From Heracleum sosnowskyi (Eukaryota; Streptophyta; Magnoliopsida; Apiales; Apiaceae), in the NCBI GenBank assembly GCA_030848705.1, contig CM061245.1, positions 40,738,711-40,802,710 on the forward strand: a DNA stretch of 64,000 nucleotides. Direction: 5' to 3'. Shown piece after piece: positions 10,967-22,100 of the stretch (position 1 is the first letter of the stretch; each line of letters opens with the position of its first letter). Position numbers and translations under genes: made by a program. Below the pieces are notes generated by a model, which saw only the letters and a program-made list of their open reading frames with translations, was not told where the DNA came from and did no database searches.

Positions 10967-13543
10967 ATGACAAGTATGCAGAAGTCAAGTAGCATAAAGA
11001 TTCCAGCTTTTGATAAAGAAAACTACAATGTATGGAAAAGAAAAATCATGTTGTTTATCAAAGCTGCGAATCCATTATACTTGGGTATCCTCCAGAATGG
11101 TCCATTCGTTCCACGTAAAGAAATTGAAGCCTCAACTGTAGATGGTGTTCTTATTCCAGCCTACTGGGTCAACAAACGACCTTCTGAGTTTCTGGAACCA
11201 GAAAAAGAGAAGGTGGCCTTGGATGATTACTTGCAACTCATCATACTGGATGCTCTCACCCTGGACAAAGCCATGTGTGGGAATGTCATTGGGTGCTCAT
11301 CAGCCAAGGATATGTGGAATAAGATCGAGCTGCTGTGTGAAGGAAGTGAAGAAGTGAAAGACAACCAGAGACAAATCCTCATTTCACAGTATGAAGCCTT
11401 CATGGAAAAGTCAGGAGAAGACCTTACAACTATGTTTGAAAGGTTTAACAAACTTATGACTGAGCTACAGATTCATGGCAAGTACTATGATAGGAAAGAA
11501 TTAAATGTCAAGTTCCCGCTCACACTTCCTGAGCATCTTGAGCACAAAGTCATAGCCATAAGAGAAGGAAGAAATTTGAATAATATTTCTCTTGAAACTC
11601 TATATGGTGTGCTTAAATCATATGAGCTTGAGTTTTTCCAGAAAAGAGCTATTCTAGCTGGATCCAGAGGAAAGATGGCTAATATGCCAGGTGCTCTCGT
11701 GGCTCAAGTACCAAGAATCACTCAACCTACTGAAGCAACTCAAGTCATCCAACCTGCTCCAATATCAACTCTTAAAATTGAAGAGGTTGTGGATGATGAG
11801 GAGAAAGTTGTACTGCAGCTAACTGATGTTGAAGATGAAGACTTCTATTCCTTGGAAGAAATGGAAAAGATGGATAATCCAACCATGGCTTACATGGCCA
11901 AGAAATTCAAGAACATAAGGTTCAAGAGAAACAAGCCATATAAGTTACAAGGTCAAACATCAAGGTTCAGCAAAGGGAACTTCTCCAAAGTTGAAGGTGG
12001 TTCTACAAGAGGTGGATACAAAACAGGGATGGTGGACAGATCCAAGTTCAGGTGTTACAACTGCAATGAGCTTGGCCATTTTGCTACTGAATGCAGAAGG
12101 CCAAAGCAAAATCAAAGGATTGATAAAGGGTCAAGTGGACACTTCAAGAAAGGACAGGGAAAGGCCTATGTGGCTGAAGGAAAGTGCTGGGATGATACTG
12201 ATGATGAAGAAGAAGAGGAGTATGTAAATTTAGCACTCATGGCTAAATCTGAAGAGGTCTCCTCTAGCTCTCCAAGTCAGGTACCCTCACTTGTCTTACT
12301 TGATATGTTTAAAGATGAATACAAGCAAACTATTGAGGAATTGAGTGCTGAGATGTTTCATGTTCATACTAGTTTTACTGCAGCTAATGAAGAAATTGCT
12401 AGGTTAACTAAGTTGAATGAAGAACTCACTTCTGAGAATGATTTGCTTCTGTTAAAGACCAATCTATTAGAATCTTTAACACAGGAGAATGCTAAATTGA
12501 AAAATGAATTAGTCTGTGCTAAAGAAATTGAGGAGTTTCTCAGGAAAGAAATTAATGAAAATGAATTCAAGATTAAAGCCTATAGAAACTCATCCAAACA
12601 ACTTCAGGATTATCATGAGAAACACACAGAGGATCAAAAGGTAGGGATAGGTTTTGAATATGGCAAAAGACCTGGTAAGGAAATTGTTAGTCAGGATTGT
12701 TCAACTGATGCTACTGTCAAACCTCATGTTCTTAAGAAGCTCAACAAACCAATTTTTAAACTTTCTGAACTTGAGTTTGATGAGGAAGCCATGCTTATCA
12801 AGCAGCAACTTGATGATGAGGATGAAGGTACTGACAGTTCAACAGTTGGTGGAAAAGATACTGTCAAATTTCCCAAGACAGTAACTTTGCCAAACAATCT
12901 GACAGAATGTTCTAAAGATACTGTCAAGAGAGCTTCACAGACAGCAACTTCCAAACCTACTGTCATGACAGAAGGTATGAAAGGTACTGTCAAGAAAAGC
13001 TCGACAGCAACTTCAGAACATCCTGATGACACAGTAACCTACAAGTCTAGAAACAGGAATGGCAAGTTAGGAAATGGCAATGCTAATGGTAGTAATGCTC
13101 CTAGGAAACTATGCAATAATTGTGGCTCTTCACATCACTTAACTCATGTTTGTAAGAATCCAAAAGAGGTCAAGGATAATGTGACTCTGAAAAATGGTAA
13201 CTTACATAGAACCCCCCTTAAGCATAGACCTATGGTAGTGTGTAATAACATTGATTGTATGCCATGCAAGATAACTGCCATGAGTATTTGTTTCAATCTG
13301 CCTATTTTGTCTACTATACAATGTACCTACATGCAAACTGTTGAGACTCCTGAGCCTACTGGTAATAGTAAGAAGGCCTCATCCACTAAGAATAAGCACA
13401 AGTCTAATTCTAAAGAAAAGTGGGTGAAGAGGGGAGTCCAACAGAAGATTCCTGATGTGATGATTAAAATTGAAAATGTTGACTATGTCTGTGATACTGA
13501 AGTAGCAGGACCCAACAAGGATTGGGTACCATATGCCTCTTAA
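10967..13543 (+). CDS. gag: Gag with long C-terminal extension (Sirevirus element 1)
   Basis: The ORF of 858 residues is intact. Residues 1-250 form the UBN2/Copia-type Gag core (KIPAFDKENYNVWKRKI start, capsid helices). A CCHC zinc knuckle, CYNCNELGHFATEC, is at about residue 362. From about residue 438 on, the ORF runs through a 1281-bp segment absent from element 2. This segment encodes a Glu/Lys/Leu coiled coil (about 450-550), an acidic patch, a Thr/Val-rich part with TV repeats encoded by CTGTCA hexamers, and a second CX2CX4HX4C knuckle (CNNCGSSHHLTHVC, about residue 720). It ends with DWVPYAS and TAA. Sireviruses often have such a linker with a second zinc motif before protease. The protein would coat genomic RNA in cytoplasmic particles. 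The start ATG follows the PBS by 27 bases. Confidence 0.88.
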   Translation: MTSMQKSSSIKIPAFDKENYNVWKRKIMLFIKAANPLYLGILQNGPFVPRKEIEASTVDGVLIPAYWVNKRPSEFLEPEKEKVALDDYLQLIILDALTLDKAMCGNVIGCSSAKDMWNKIELLCEGSEEVKDNQRQILISQYEAFMEKSGEDLTTMFERFNKLMTELQIHGKYYDRKELNVKFPLTLPEHLEHKVIAIREGRNLNNISLETLYGVLKSYELEFFQKRAILAGSRGKMANMPGALVAQVPRITQPTEATQVIQPAPISTLKIEEVVDDEEKVVLQLTDVEDEDFYSLEEMEKMDNPTMAYMAKKFKNIRFKRNKPYKLQGQTSRFSKGNFSKVEGGSTRGGYKTGMVDRSKFRCYNCNELGHFATECRRPKQNQRIDKGSSGHFKKGQGKAYVAEGKCWDDTDDEEEEEYVNLALMAKSEEVSSSSPSQVPSLVLLDMFKDEYKQTIEELSAEMFHVHTSFTAANEEIARLTKLNEELTSENDLLLLKTNLLESLTQENAKLKNELVCAKEIEEFLRKEINENEFKIKAYRNSSKQLQDYHEKHTEDQKVGIGFEYGKRPGKEIVSQDCSTDATVKPHVLKKLNKPIFKLSELEFDEEAMLIKQQLDDEDEGTDSSTVGGKDTVKFPKTVTLPNNLTECSKDTVKRASQTATSKPTVMTEGMKGTVKKSSTATSEHPDDTVTYKSRNRNGKLGNGNANGSNAPRKLCNNCGSSHHLTHVCKNPKEVKDNVTLKNGNLHRTPLKHRPMVVCNNIDCMPCKITAMSICFNLPILSTIQCTYMQTVETPEPTGNSKKASSTKNKHKSNSKEKWVKRGVQQKIPDVMIKIENVDYVCDTEVAGPNKDWVPYAS

Positions 13544-13561
13544 ATACAATTTATTTTGCAG
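12281..13561 (+). other. candidate exitron (GT-AG intron inside gag-pol), absent from element 2
   Basis: Element 1 reads CCAAGTCAG then GTACCC..., and after 1281 bp reads TTATTTTGCAG then GGCAAGAACAAGG. Element 2 reads CCAAGTCAGGGCAAGAACAAGG at 36639-36660 with no gap. The missing segment starts with GT, ends with a canonical TTTTGCAG, is exactly 427 codons long, and contains the Gag stop at 13541-13543. Removal joins Gag to protease in frame. A deletion using the CAGG microhomology at both edges would give the same product, so splicing is inferred, not proven. Confidence 0.6.
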
Positions 13562-16500
13562 GGCAAGAACAAGGAGCAAGTCACTTGGATCATTGACAGT
13601 GGCTGCTCTAGACATATGACTGGTGATAAAGCCCTGCTATCATAATTTGTAGAGAAAGCTGGCCCAATCATAACCTTTGGAGACAACAGCAAGGGTTACA
13701 CAATGGGATATGGCTGTTTGGAAATTGGAAATGTTGTCATAAATGATATTGCACTTGTTGATGGATTTAAGCACAACCTGCTCAGTGTCAGCCAGTTCAG
13801 TGACAGGGGATTCAAGGTTGATTTTGACATGATGGTGTGCAATATCTATCACAAGAAGGATGGAAGCCTCTCTCTGAAAGAGGTAAGAAAAGGAAACCTG
13901 TTTGTTGCTGACCTAAGCTCAACAAAGAAGGACAAGACTTACTGTTTCTACAGTAAAGCTACTGTTGGTGACAGTATGCTTTGGCACAGGAAGCTCTCTC
14001 ACATCAACTTCAAAACAGTGAACATGCTGATGAAGAAGGAATTGGTTAGAGGACTGCTTCAACAGGAATTCTGTCAAGAAGGACTGTGTGGGGATTGTCA
14101 AATGGGAAAATTGAGAAGAGCTGTGCATAAGTCAAAGCAAACCAACACCAACAAAGAACCACTCAAACTAATTCACATGGATCTCTTTGGACCAGTAAAT
14201 GTCCCATCCTTAGCCAAAAAGAGATATGCATTAGTTATGGTGGATGACTACTCTAGGTATACTTGGGTGAAATATCTAGAATCAAAAGATGAAGCAGCTC
14301 AAGTCATCATTGATCACTTAAGGGTTCTTGACAGAACTCCAAATGCTAAAGTTCAATTGCTAAGAAGTGACAATGGCACTGAGTTCAGAAATGCCACTCT
14401 TGGAAATTTCTGTAAAGATGAAGGAATTGTACAACAGTTTTCTGCTGCAAGGACACCACAGCAGAATGGTGTTGTAGAAAGGAAGAATAGGACTCTCATT
14501 GAAGCTGCCAGAACTATGCTTCATGATGCAAAGTTACCTACATACTTCTGGGCAGAAGCCATCAACACAGCTTGCTATACTCAGAACAGAACTTTGATCA
14601 ACAAGACTCATGGGAACACTCCTTACTATCTGCTCAATGGAAAGAAACCTACTGTCAAATATTTTCATGTGTTTGGAAGCAAATGTTTCATGATGAAGGA
14701 CAACCATGAAAAGAAAGGAAAGTTTGAATCCAAAGCTTTTGAAGGCATTTTCATGGGGTATGCTCTTGAAAGGACTGCCTACAGAGTCTATCTTCTGGAA
14801 CATAGAGTCATAGATGAGAGTGTGAATGTCACATTTGATGAAACCAAGTTTCCTGGACTACATGAGGAAGGTCAAATGCAGATTCTTAGGTTTGAGAATC
14901 AAGGCTACTTGGAAGAAGAAGAATTTGTTGATGAAGTACCCTCATTTACTCAAACTGTGGAAACTGAAAAAGATGCTGTCATTGAAAGTAACACAAGTCA
15001 AACTCCAGCTCAGTCACAGACCATTTCAGGAAATGATCAAAATGATGGTGACTCTGGAGACATTGAAGAAAATGGTGGAGATAATTGTCCTGGTGAAGAA
15101 TCAGTCCCTCTAACTGAGGCTATTGCTTCAGAACAAACAAGAAGCTTGCCCAGAACTACAAGGTGGAACAAGGATCACACAAATGACTTAATTATTGGAG
15201 ATCCTTCTTCTGGGGTGAGAACCAGGAACAATGTTTCTGCTGACAGCATGTTTTCCTGTTTTCTGTCTCAAGTGGAACCTAAAGCAATTGATGAAGCATT
15301 GTTGGATTCTGATTGGGTGATTGCTATGCAAGAGGAACTCAACCAGTTTGAAAGAAACAATGTGTGGAAACTGGTTCCAAGGCCAAAGGGAAAGTCAGTC
15401 ATTGAGACAAAGTGGGTCTTCAAAAACAAACTGGATGAAAATGGAAATGTGACCAGGAACAAGGCAAAATTAGTAGCTAAAGGTTACTGTCAACAGGAAG
15501 GAATAGATTATGATGAGACATTTGCACCTGTTGCCAGACTTGAAGCTATCATGATTTTCTTGGCCTTTGCAGCAAACTGTAATTTCAAGGTGTTCCAAAT
15601 GGATGTCAAAAGTGCTTTTCTAAATGGAGAGTTGGAGGAAGAAGTGTATGTTGAACAGCCATCTGGCTTTGAAGATGCTGAGATGTATGATTTTGTGTAC
15701 AAGCTGTTCAAAGCACTTTATGGGTTGAAACAAGCTCCTAGAGCATGGTATGATACCCTCTCAGCCTTTCTATTGGAAAATCAATTTACAAGAGGTGTAG
15801 TGGATAAGACTCTATTCTACAAACTTCATGGCAAAGACATCATTCTGGTTCAAATCTATGTTGATGATATCATTTTTGGTTCATCAAATGAGAAGCTGTG
15901 TGAGAAGTTTTCATCTCTAATGAGAAACAAATATGAGATGAGCATGATGGGAGAACTGTCATTCTTCCTTGGCTTACAAGTTCTTCAAAGGGATGATGGA
16001 ATCTTCATTTGTCAATCAAAGTATGTCAAGGAAATTCTCAAGAAGTTCAACCTAGAAGATTCATCACCTGCCAAAACTCCCATCTCTACTTCTACTAGTC
16101 TGGACCTAGACTCTAAAGGGAAGAAAGTGAACTCCAGTGCTTACAGAGGCATGGTTGGATCTCTTCTGTATCTAACTGCTAGCAGACCTGATATAATGTT
16201 TGCTACATGTCTCTGTGCAAGGTTTCAAGCTAATCCAAAGGAGTCACACTTGATTGCTATCAAAAGAATTTTTAGATATCTTAAAGGCACTCCAAATCTA
16301 GGCCTTTGGTATCCTAAAAATACTGGATTTGAGTTAGTGGGGTATTCTGATTCAGATTATGCTGGATGTAGAATTGACAGAAAGAGTACTACAGGAAGCT
16401 GTCAATTTCTTGGTGGTAGATTGGTATCATGGTTTAGCAAGAAGCAACATTCAGTCTCTACCTCTACAGCAGAAGCTGAATACATTGCTGCTGGAAGTTG

Positions 16501-16783
16501 CTGTGCACAAATTCTATGGATGAAGAATCAACTGTTGGACTATGGTCTAGTGTTGAGTAACATTCCTATCTTCTATGATAACACTAGTGCCATAGCCATC
16601 TCAGACAATCCTGTTCAACACTCTAGAACAAAGCACATTGATATTAGACATCATTTCATTAGAGAGCATGTTGAAAGAGGAACTGTGAAGCTGGTCTATG
16701 TCACTACAGAAAAGCAACTGGCAGACATCTTCACTAAACCACTGGATGAAGCAACCTTTAACAGGTTGGTAAGTGAACTGTGA
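13562..16783 (+). pseudogene. pol: Pol: protease, integrase, reverse transcriptase, RNase H (element 1)
   Basis: This is a Copia-order polyprotein in the gag frame. Protease has DSGCSRHMTGD at 13591-13623, then a TAA at 13642-13644 where element 2 has CAA. The frame is then open to 16783. Integrase has an HHCC motif (HRKLSH...CGDC, near 13980-14100), catalytic D (HMDLFGP), D (RSDNGTEF) and E (NGVVERKNRT). Reverse transcriptase has QMDVKSAFLNG and YVDDIIFGS. RNase H has SDSDYAG, TAEAEY and DNTSA. The last six residues are lost because a GGA codon in element 2 is TGA here (16781-16783). The damage is therefore one protease nonsense mutation and a short C-terminal cut; all visible RT and IN catalytic residues are kept. 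Confidence 0.9.
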
Positions 16784-18182
16784 ATGCTAAATCTGGTATG
16801 TTAACTTACTAGTTTTTCCATTCTAAAATTGCTTTGAAGCTTGTGACAGTAACCTCTACAAGTTGCTGTCATGAGAAAGTTACTGTCAACATAAGTCTCT
16901 ATCTGTGTTAGACAGCACGTTCACTTTGACTTTGCTTAAATTGAATTTTGTGCTAGTCTCTTACTTGAAAAGTTGATTTTTGAGTGACACTAACTTGCAT
17001 GGTTGTTAATGTTGAAATTGGTCAAGGGTCTTTCTTAATTGGTCAGTTTTGCTTTGATTGTTGTATTAGTGGTAGACATCACTTAATTGCAATCCGTGGT
17101 AGTTGTATGGGTATTCCAAACTATTGACCGTTTACATCCCTCTTAACCTAGTATGCCTATAAAATGAATCTTAGGCCATATTAGTGAATCATTTAGAAAA
17201 AGGGTATAATGGAAAACAAAGTAGGAATCGAGTACAGGCCTAAGCCTTGTGGAAGTGAACCCAACAATGAAGAGGTAGAAGCAATGTTTGACATGCTATG
17301 GGATGCTCTTGATGAGGAAAAGGAAAAAGCACTTGCAGCCAAGGCCGCATAGGAGGCCAAGGTGCAAGAAGAGGAAAAGGAGTTTCAAACTCTCCTCAAG
17401 GAAGAAGGAACCTCAGAAGAGATAATTAGGGAAGAAGTCCTAGAATTGGTTAAGAAAGATTGTACTGTTTAGTTAATCTCACCAATTGTAGTATTTTCCC
17501 TTTCTTCATTTCATTAAAATCAATAAAATGTCTCTTTCTGCAGTTTCTATCTGATTCCTATGTGTGTTGTTTAAATGTTTATCTAATAGAATAATGTTTT
17601 GGATGAATAATGAATCAGTAATAAATATTTCATTTGTTTAACTGGTGTCTCTTCAGTTAAGTTTTCATTCATAACGGTTTCTATACAAAGTCTTGACAGT
17701 GTTGTTTTCCCCGCAAGGGTTGCTGTCATCAAGAAAAGTAGCTGTCACAGTTTTCTGACAGTAGGCCTCTCGACATCAATAAACGACTTTCTGTCATGAC
17801 TTGTAAAAGATACTGTCATATGAGACCTTAACGATGACAGTAAGTTTTGCGCGGAATGTTTCTGTCATGCAAAACATGCTGTCATCACACAAAAGTTACT
17901 GACACGGTTGTTTTAAGCGCACAGGTTACTGTCAAAGTAGTGGACCGTTAAAATTGGACACACTTCCTCCACGAGGAGAGAGAAATCAGCCAGTAACCCA
18001 CGTGACCGTAAATTGGGTTAACACACGATTTCACTTTTCCACTTTGTCAGTTAAACGCTTGAACTTCCCTCTAAATTCATCAAACATACAACTGTTCTCA
18101 AAAAGCAAACACAACACTCTTCTTTCTCTTCTCTCCAAGCAATTCATCTTCTACTCTCTCTCTTCTCTCTCACAAAGCAAAA
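16784..18182 (+). other. pol-ORF3 intergenic region with dense CTGTCA/TGACAG block
   Basis: A 1.4-kb region, repeated in element 2 at 39893-41269. It holds a small acidic ORF (17209-17472) and, between 17694 and 17934, about ten CTGTCA or TGACAG hexamers in 240 bases. CT-rich leader-like sequence (18110-18180) precedes the ORF3a ATG, which might mark a subgenomic promoter or a long untranslated leader; that is inference. Confidence 0.6.
17209..17472 (+). pseudogene. small acidic ORF between pol and ORF3a (element 1 copy, one stop)
   Basis: From ATG at 17209 the frame runs 87 codons to TAG at 17470-17472, broken only by TAG at 17350-17352. The product begins MENKVGIEYRPKP and is Glu/Lys-rich and probably helical (MFDMLWDALDEEKEKAL, FQTLLKEEG, VLELVKKD). 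Element 2 has the same protein at 40296-40558 with no stop but a one-base deletion near 40347. Two copies with different single lesions imply that the ancestor had an intact ORF. I do not recognise the protein. Confidence 0.5.
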
Positions 18183-19136
18183 ATGGCCCCCAAACAATCA
18201 ATTTCACAAACCAACTTTGCTGGCATCTACTCACCAAGTGATGCTGGTGATGGATTCAAAGGGCTTGTTTACTTCATGAATAAGTCCTATCTTGGGTATG
18301 CAATTACCTCTACTCCTGTTCTTGACCTAGACAAGATTGAAAGTTTTTGGGCGACAGCTATTGCTCACGAAGATGGTGACATCTCCTCCATTCAATTCAA
18401 AATCAAGGAGCATAGCTACTCTCTCAACGCTCAGGGCATCAATGCAGCTCTAGGAATTGTGCTGGAACAAGGAAAGTCTTACTCTGAGCTTGCTAGTGAT
18501 GGAACCCTGAAGAAGCTCTTCTTGCAAATTGGATATTCTGGACCAATTCTTGAAGAGGGAACAGCAAAATGGTACCCTTCTGGTGAAATGGACAGGAAAT
18601 ATCTCCGTAAGGAGTGGAGCATGATGTTTGATGCTATGGTGAAAGTGTTCTCTACCAAGACCACAGGATAGAATGGTATTCCCACCTACATCAAGAAGCT
18701 CACTCATTCTCTTGTTCATGGGTACAAAGTGGATGTTGGAAAGCTACTCATGGCACACTTCAAGGCTGCCATAGGTAAGAAGGTAAACATCTATCCTCGC
18801 TTTTTAATGGTGTGCATCAATTCTTTATGTGACTTTGATGAGAATGCCCCTCGTTTGGAGGTGTGCCCTGTACTGAAAAGAAACACTCACACAACTCTCA
18901 CTTCACAGAATTTAAATGCACATATTCCACTATGTTTCACCAAGCACATGGTTGATCAAGTGACTAACCTTGATTTTCCATTACCTCCTGGTTTTGATAC
19001 CTTCACTATTGAGAATGAGACTGCCTTAGACCCAAATTCAGTCAACCCTCATTCTGCCCTATACACTCAGCCTTGGTTCTCTAGACTTCCCAAAGTACAG
19101 AGACAAGCCTTACAAAAACCAGAAAAAGACCCCTAG
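18183..19136 (+). pseudogene. ORF3a, post-pol ORF first part (element 1)
   Basis: The ATG at 18183 follows a CT-rich leader (AAAGCAAAAATGG context). The product begins MAPKQSISQTNFAGIY and continues with a globular, plant-transposon-protein-like region (ESFWATAIAHEDGDIS, INAALGI, YIKKLTHSLVHGYKVD). The frame is open to 19136 except for TAG at 18669-18671, where element 2 has TGG. The full length would be about 317 residues. This corresponds to the conserved N-terminal part of the Sirevirus extra ORF; its role is unknown and no signal peptide is seen. The ORF ends at a TAG shared with element 2, overlapping the start of the ORF3b frame. Confidence 0.7.
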
Positions 19137-22100
19137 AAACTGGTGTTGGTGGTAGTGCTGAGAGTCAAGAGGGAGTTCCTGCACCTAGTGCAGCAAATAA
19201 GGAAGGTAGTCAATCAGAACCCACAGTTATTCCTCCTGAGCCTAAGAAGAAGAGAGATAAGAGGACCAAAACCACTGTCAGCCGCCCTGCAGTCTCCCAA
19301 AAGACTGTAGAGGATAATAGGGAAATAAACTCCCCTCTAGATGTGCCCTCTCAACAGGGACCATCTATTGAAATTGGCCTATCTCCCAAGGCACCTTGTA
19401 AAGAGTCTGCACAACCTCATGTTCCAACTCATGAGGAGCCTCCACTTGCAGAAATACACATGGAGTCAGGACACTGTGAGGATTTCAGTTCCCCTATTGA
19501 TGCTTCTCAAGTTACATCTGAGAAGCAGCCACTATTCACTTCTCCACTTTCACCTTCTTCCTTCCCTACACATTCATTTGTTTCTTCTCTACAACCTAGA
19601 GAGGGGGACAGTCCCAACCCTTCAGGTTTTGATCATCCATCTCCAATCATGGATGAGCCCCCATCAAGTGGTCCACAAGAACCCATTTCTCAAAGTGAGA
19701 TGGACACCACTCCTTCAAACACTGAGAAAGAGCAAAGTACAATTCTGCTAGAAAATGAAATAGCCAGTACTTTGTTCAATCTCCAAGGAGCATCTTAACT
19801 TAGGGAAGATGATGTCACAGCCCAAGTTGCTGTCAAGGACACGGTGGATGTTGCTGTCATGGGTGACCCTGCTGTCAAGGACTCAGCTGCTGTCAAGACC
19901 AAACCTGCTGTCAAGACCAAACCTGTTGTCCATGTTGCAGTGGAACCTACTGTCAATATTCCAATTGACAGCAATATTCCTGGAAAAGTTTCTGTCACCT
20001 CTACCAAGCCTGATCTTGAAGATGTAACTATTGAGGATGTCTCTGATGATGATGTGCCACTATCTCAGTTCTTAAAGGTACATTCTAAACCATCTATTTC
20101 TTTGCATGACAGTACTTCTCATACACATGCATCTAGGATGAGTGAGGGTGTGCAAAAGAAAAGAGACATAAAAGAAAAGAGAGGTGAGCATAAAAATGAG
20201 AGGCAGCCAAATGAGCTGGCAAAAGGTGAGGGACTTGAGCATGTCCAGAGTGAAATTGAGGGAGCCCCACATATCCAGGCCTTAGGCCATGAGAGTTCTT
20301 CTGTGAGGAGTGATGAGATCACTCAGAAAAACACTGAGAGTGTGAGAACCCCCACAGCCTCCAAGCCCCAATCTTTTCCTTCACCTCCAAGAAGGTTAAG
20401 ATCAGGTGGCCCCTCCACATCTTTCAGGTTGAAAGCTCTAGAGAACAGATGCCTATCCATGGAATCCAAACTTGACAGCCTGTCTACCATGGTGGCCTCT
20501 GGATTCTCCACAATTCAGGAAGCTATTCAGGTTCTTTCTGCAAATCTTGATGCTGCCAACTTACCTAGGGGGAGAAAAAGGTAAGATCAAAATCTCAAAA
20601 GGCAAAATCAGGAACAGAAGGTATCCCTATTCAGGATGTTGCTCAGGGGGAGCCTGTCCCAAAGAAGGTGTCAAGGAGTGAGGGGGAGCTTGCAGCTAAA
20701 AGAAGATCAGTGCCTGCAAAGACAAAAAAGGGAGTTAGAAGAGACTCAGGAAGTAAGGGGGAGCAATTGCAAGAAGCTGAAAATCTTTTTGAATATGAGA
20801 TAGGTGGAGAAACAGTTCTAATGTCCAAAGAAGCCCTGGAAGCTATGCACAAGGGTGTTTCCTCCAAGAACCCAATACTACCTCCTGTGACTATAAGAGA
20901 GCCAACTCCAACTCCAAAGGAGAGTGCTCTTGAAAGGCAATGGAGAGAAAAGGAGGAGCAAAATAGGTTGGGTAAAAGGGAAAGACAAGATGCCTGAATA
21001 CATCCTGTCAGGAAATATCTAGAGTGAAGGAACAGAGTTCAGCCAAGAAGATGCCAATGCTCTAATGGTTGACTACAGGGAAAGCACTTTGAAGAATCAT
21101 GATGGAGACTTCAACAAGGTGGTTGATGAAGCAATGAAGGAGCCTAACAGAAGATTAAGTAACTGCTCAACTTTGCTCAAAGAGAAAATCACCAATGTAT
21201 GTGTAAAGATCAATGAAGAAAGTAGGTGGGATATTGATGTGTACTTAAACACTGGAATATCCATGTTCATTACTATGCAACTGCTGCAGAGTCTTTCAGC
21301 AAGAGTGCTAACAGTAATGAAGAACAAAATCACAGTAAACCATACAGCCTTCAATGAAATCTTGCATCTGAAAATGCTGGGTTTAATTTCAGAAAAACTC
21401 CCAGAAGTCTGCACCAATCCATTTTGTGTCTACTATAAAGGTACCACCAAAAATGGTAGCAAGAGATGTGCTTACATGAGTCTAGGAGGCACTTCAACAA
21501 TGGAGTCTAAGTCAATCTTAAAGGTGTTAAATATGATTCTCAACTCCAAAGCCAACAAGGAAAGAGTTCTTGCTGTCAAAGCAATCTATGACTTGCTGGT
21601 GAAAAGGGACAAAGAACTGAGCTCTACTATGAAGAAGATGATCTCCAAAGCAATCTCCAACAGAGCTGAACAAGGAGAAAACTGCTCCTATGAGGTTCCT
21701 CATGATGATAATGATGAGTTGGATGGTAGTGGAGGAACCAAAGAAGCAGGAAATTCTAGTGGAAGCACTTCTGGGAATGTTGGATCAAGGTCCCAGGAGG
21801 GAAATCAACAAGAAGCTCCTGTACAAGAAAAGAAAGATGCTGGTGCAACAGAAGGAGAGGAGTCAGAAATTATTGAAGCTTTGGAGGTAAATATATTAAG
21901 ATGTGCTATTGACAGTATAAATGCTGAAAAAGACACTGTCACCAAAGAGACTGTCACAGAAGACACTGTCCTCAAAGAAGCTGTCAGCAAAGAAGCTGTC
22001 ACAGAAGAAACTGTCAAGAAAGATACTGTCATGGAGGACACTGTCAAAGAAGAAATCAAGCTTACTGTCAAGCCAAAGAGGACAAAAACCTTGGCAAAGG

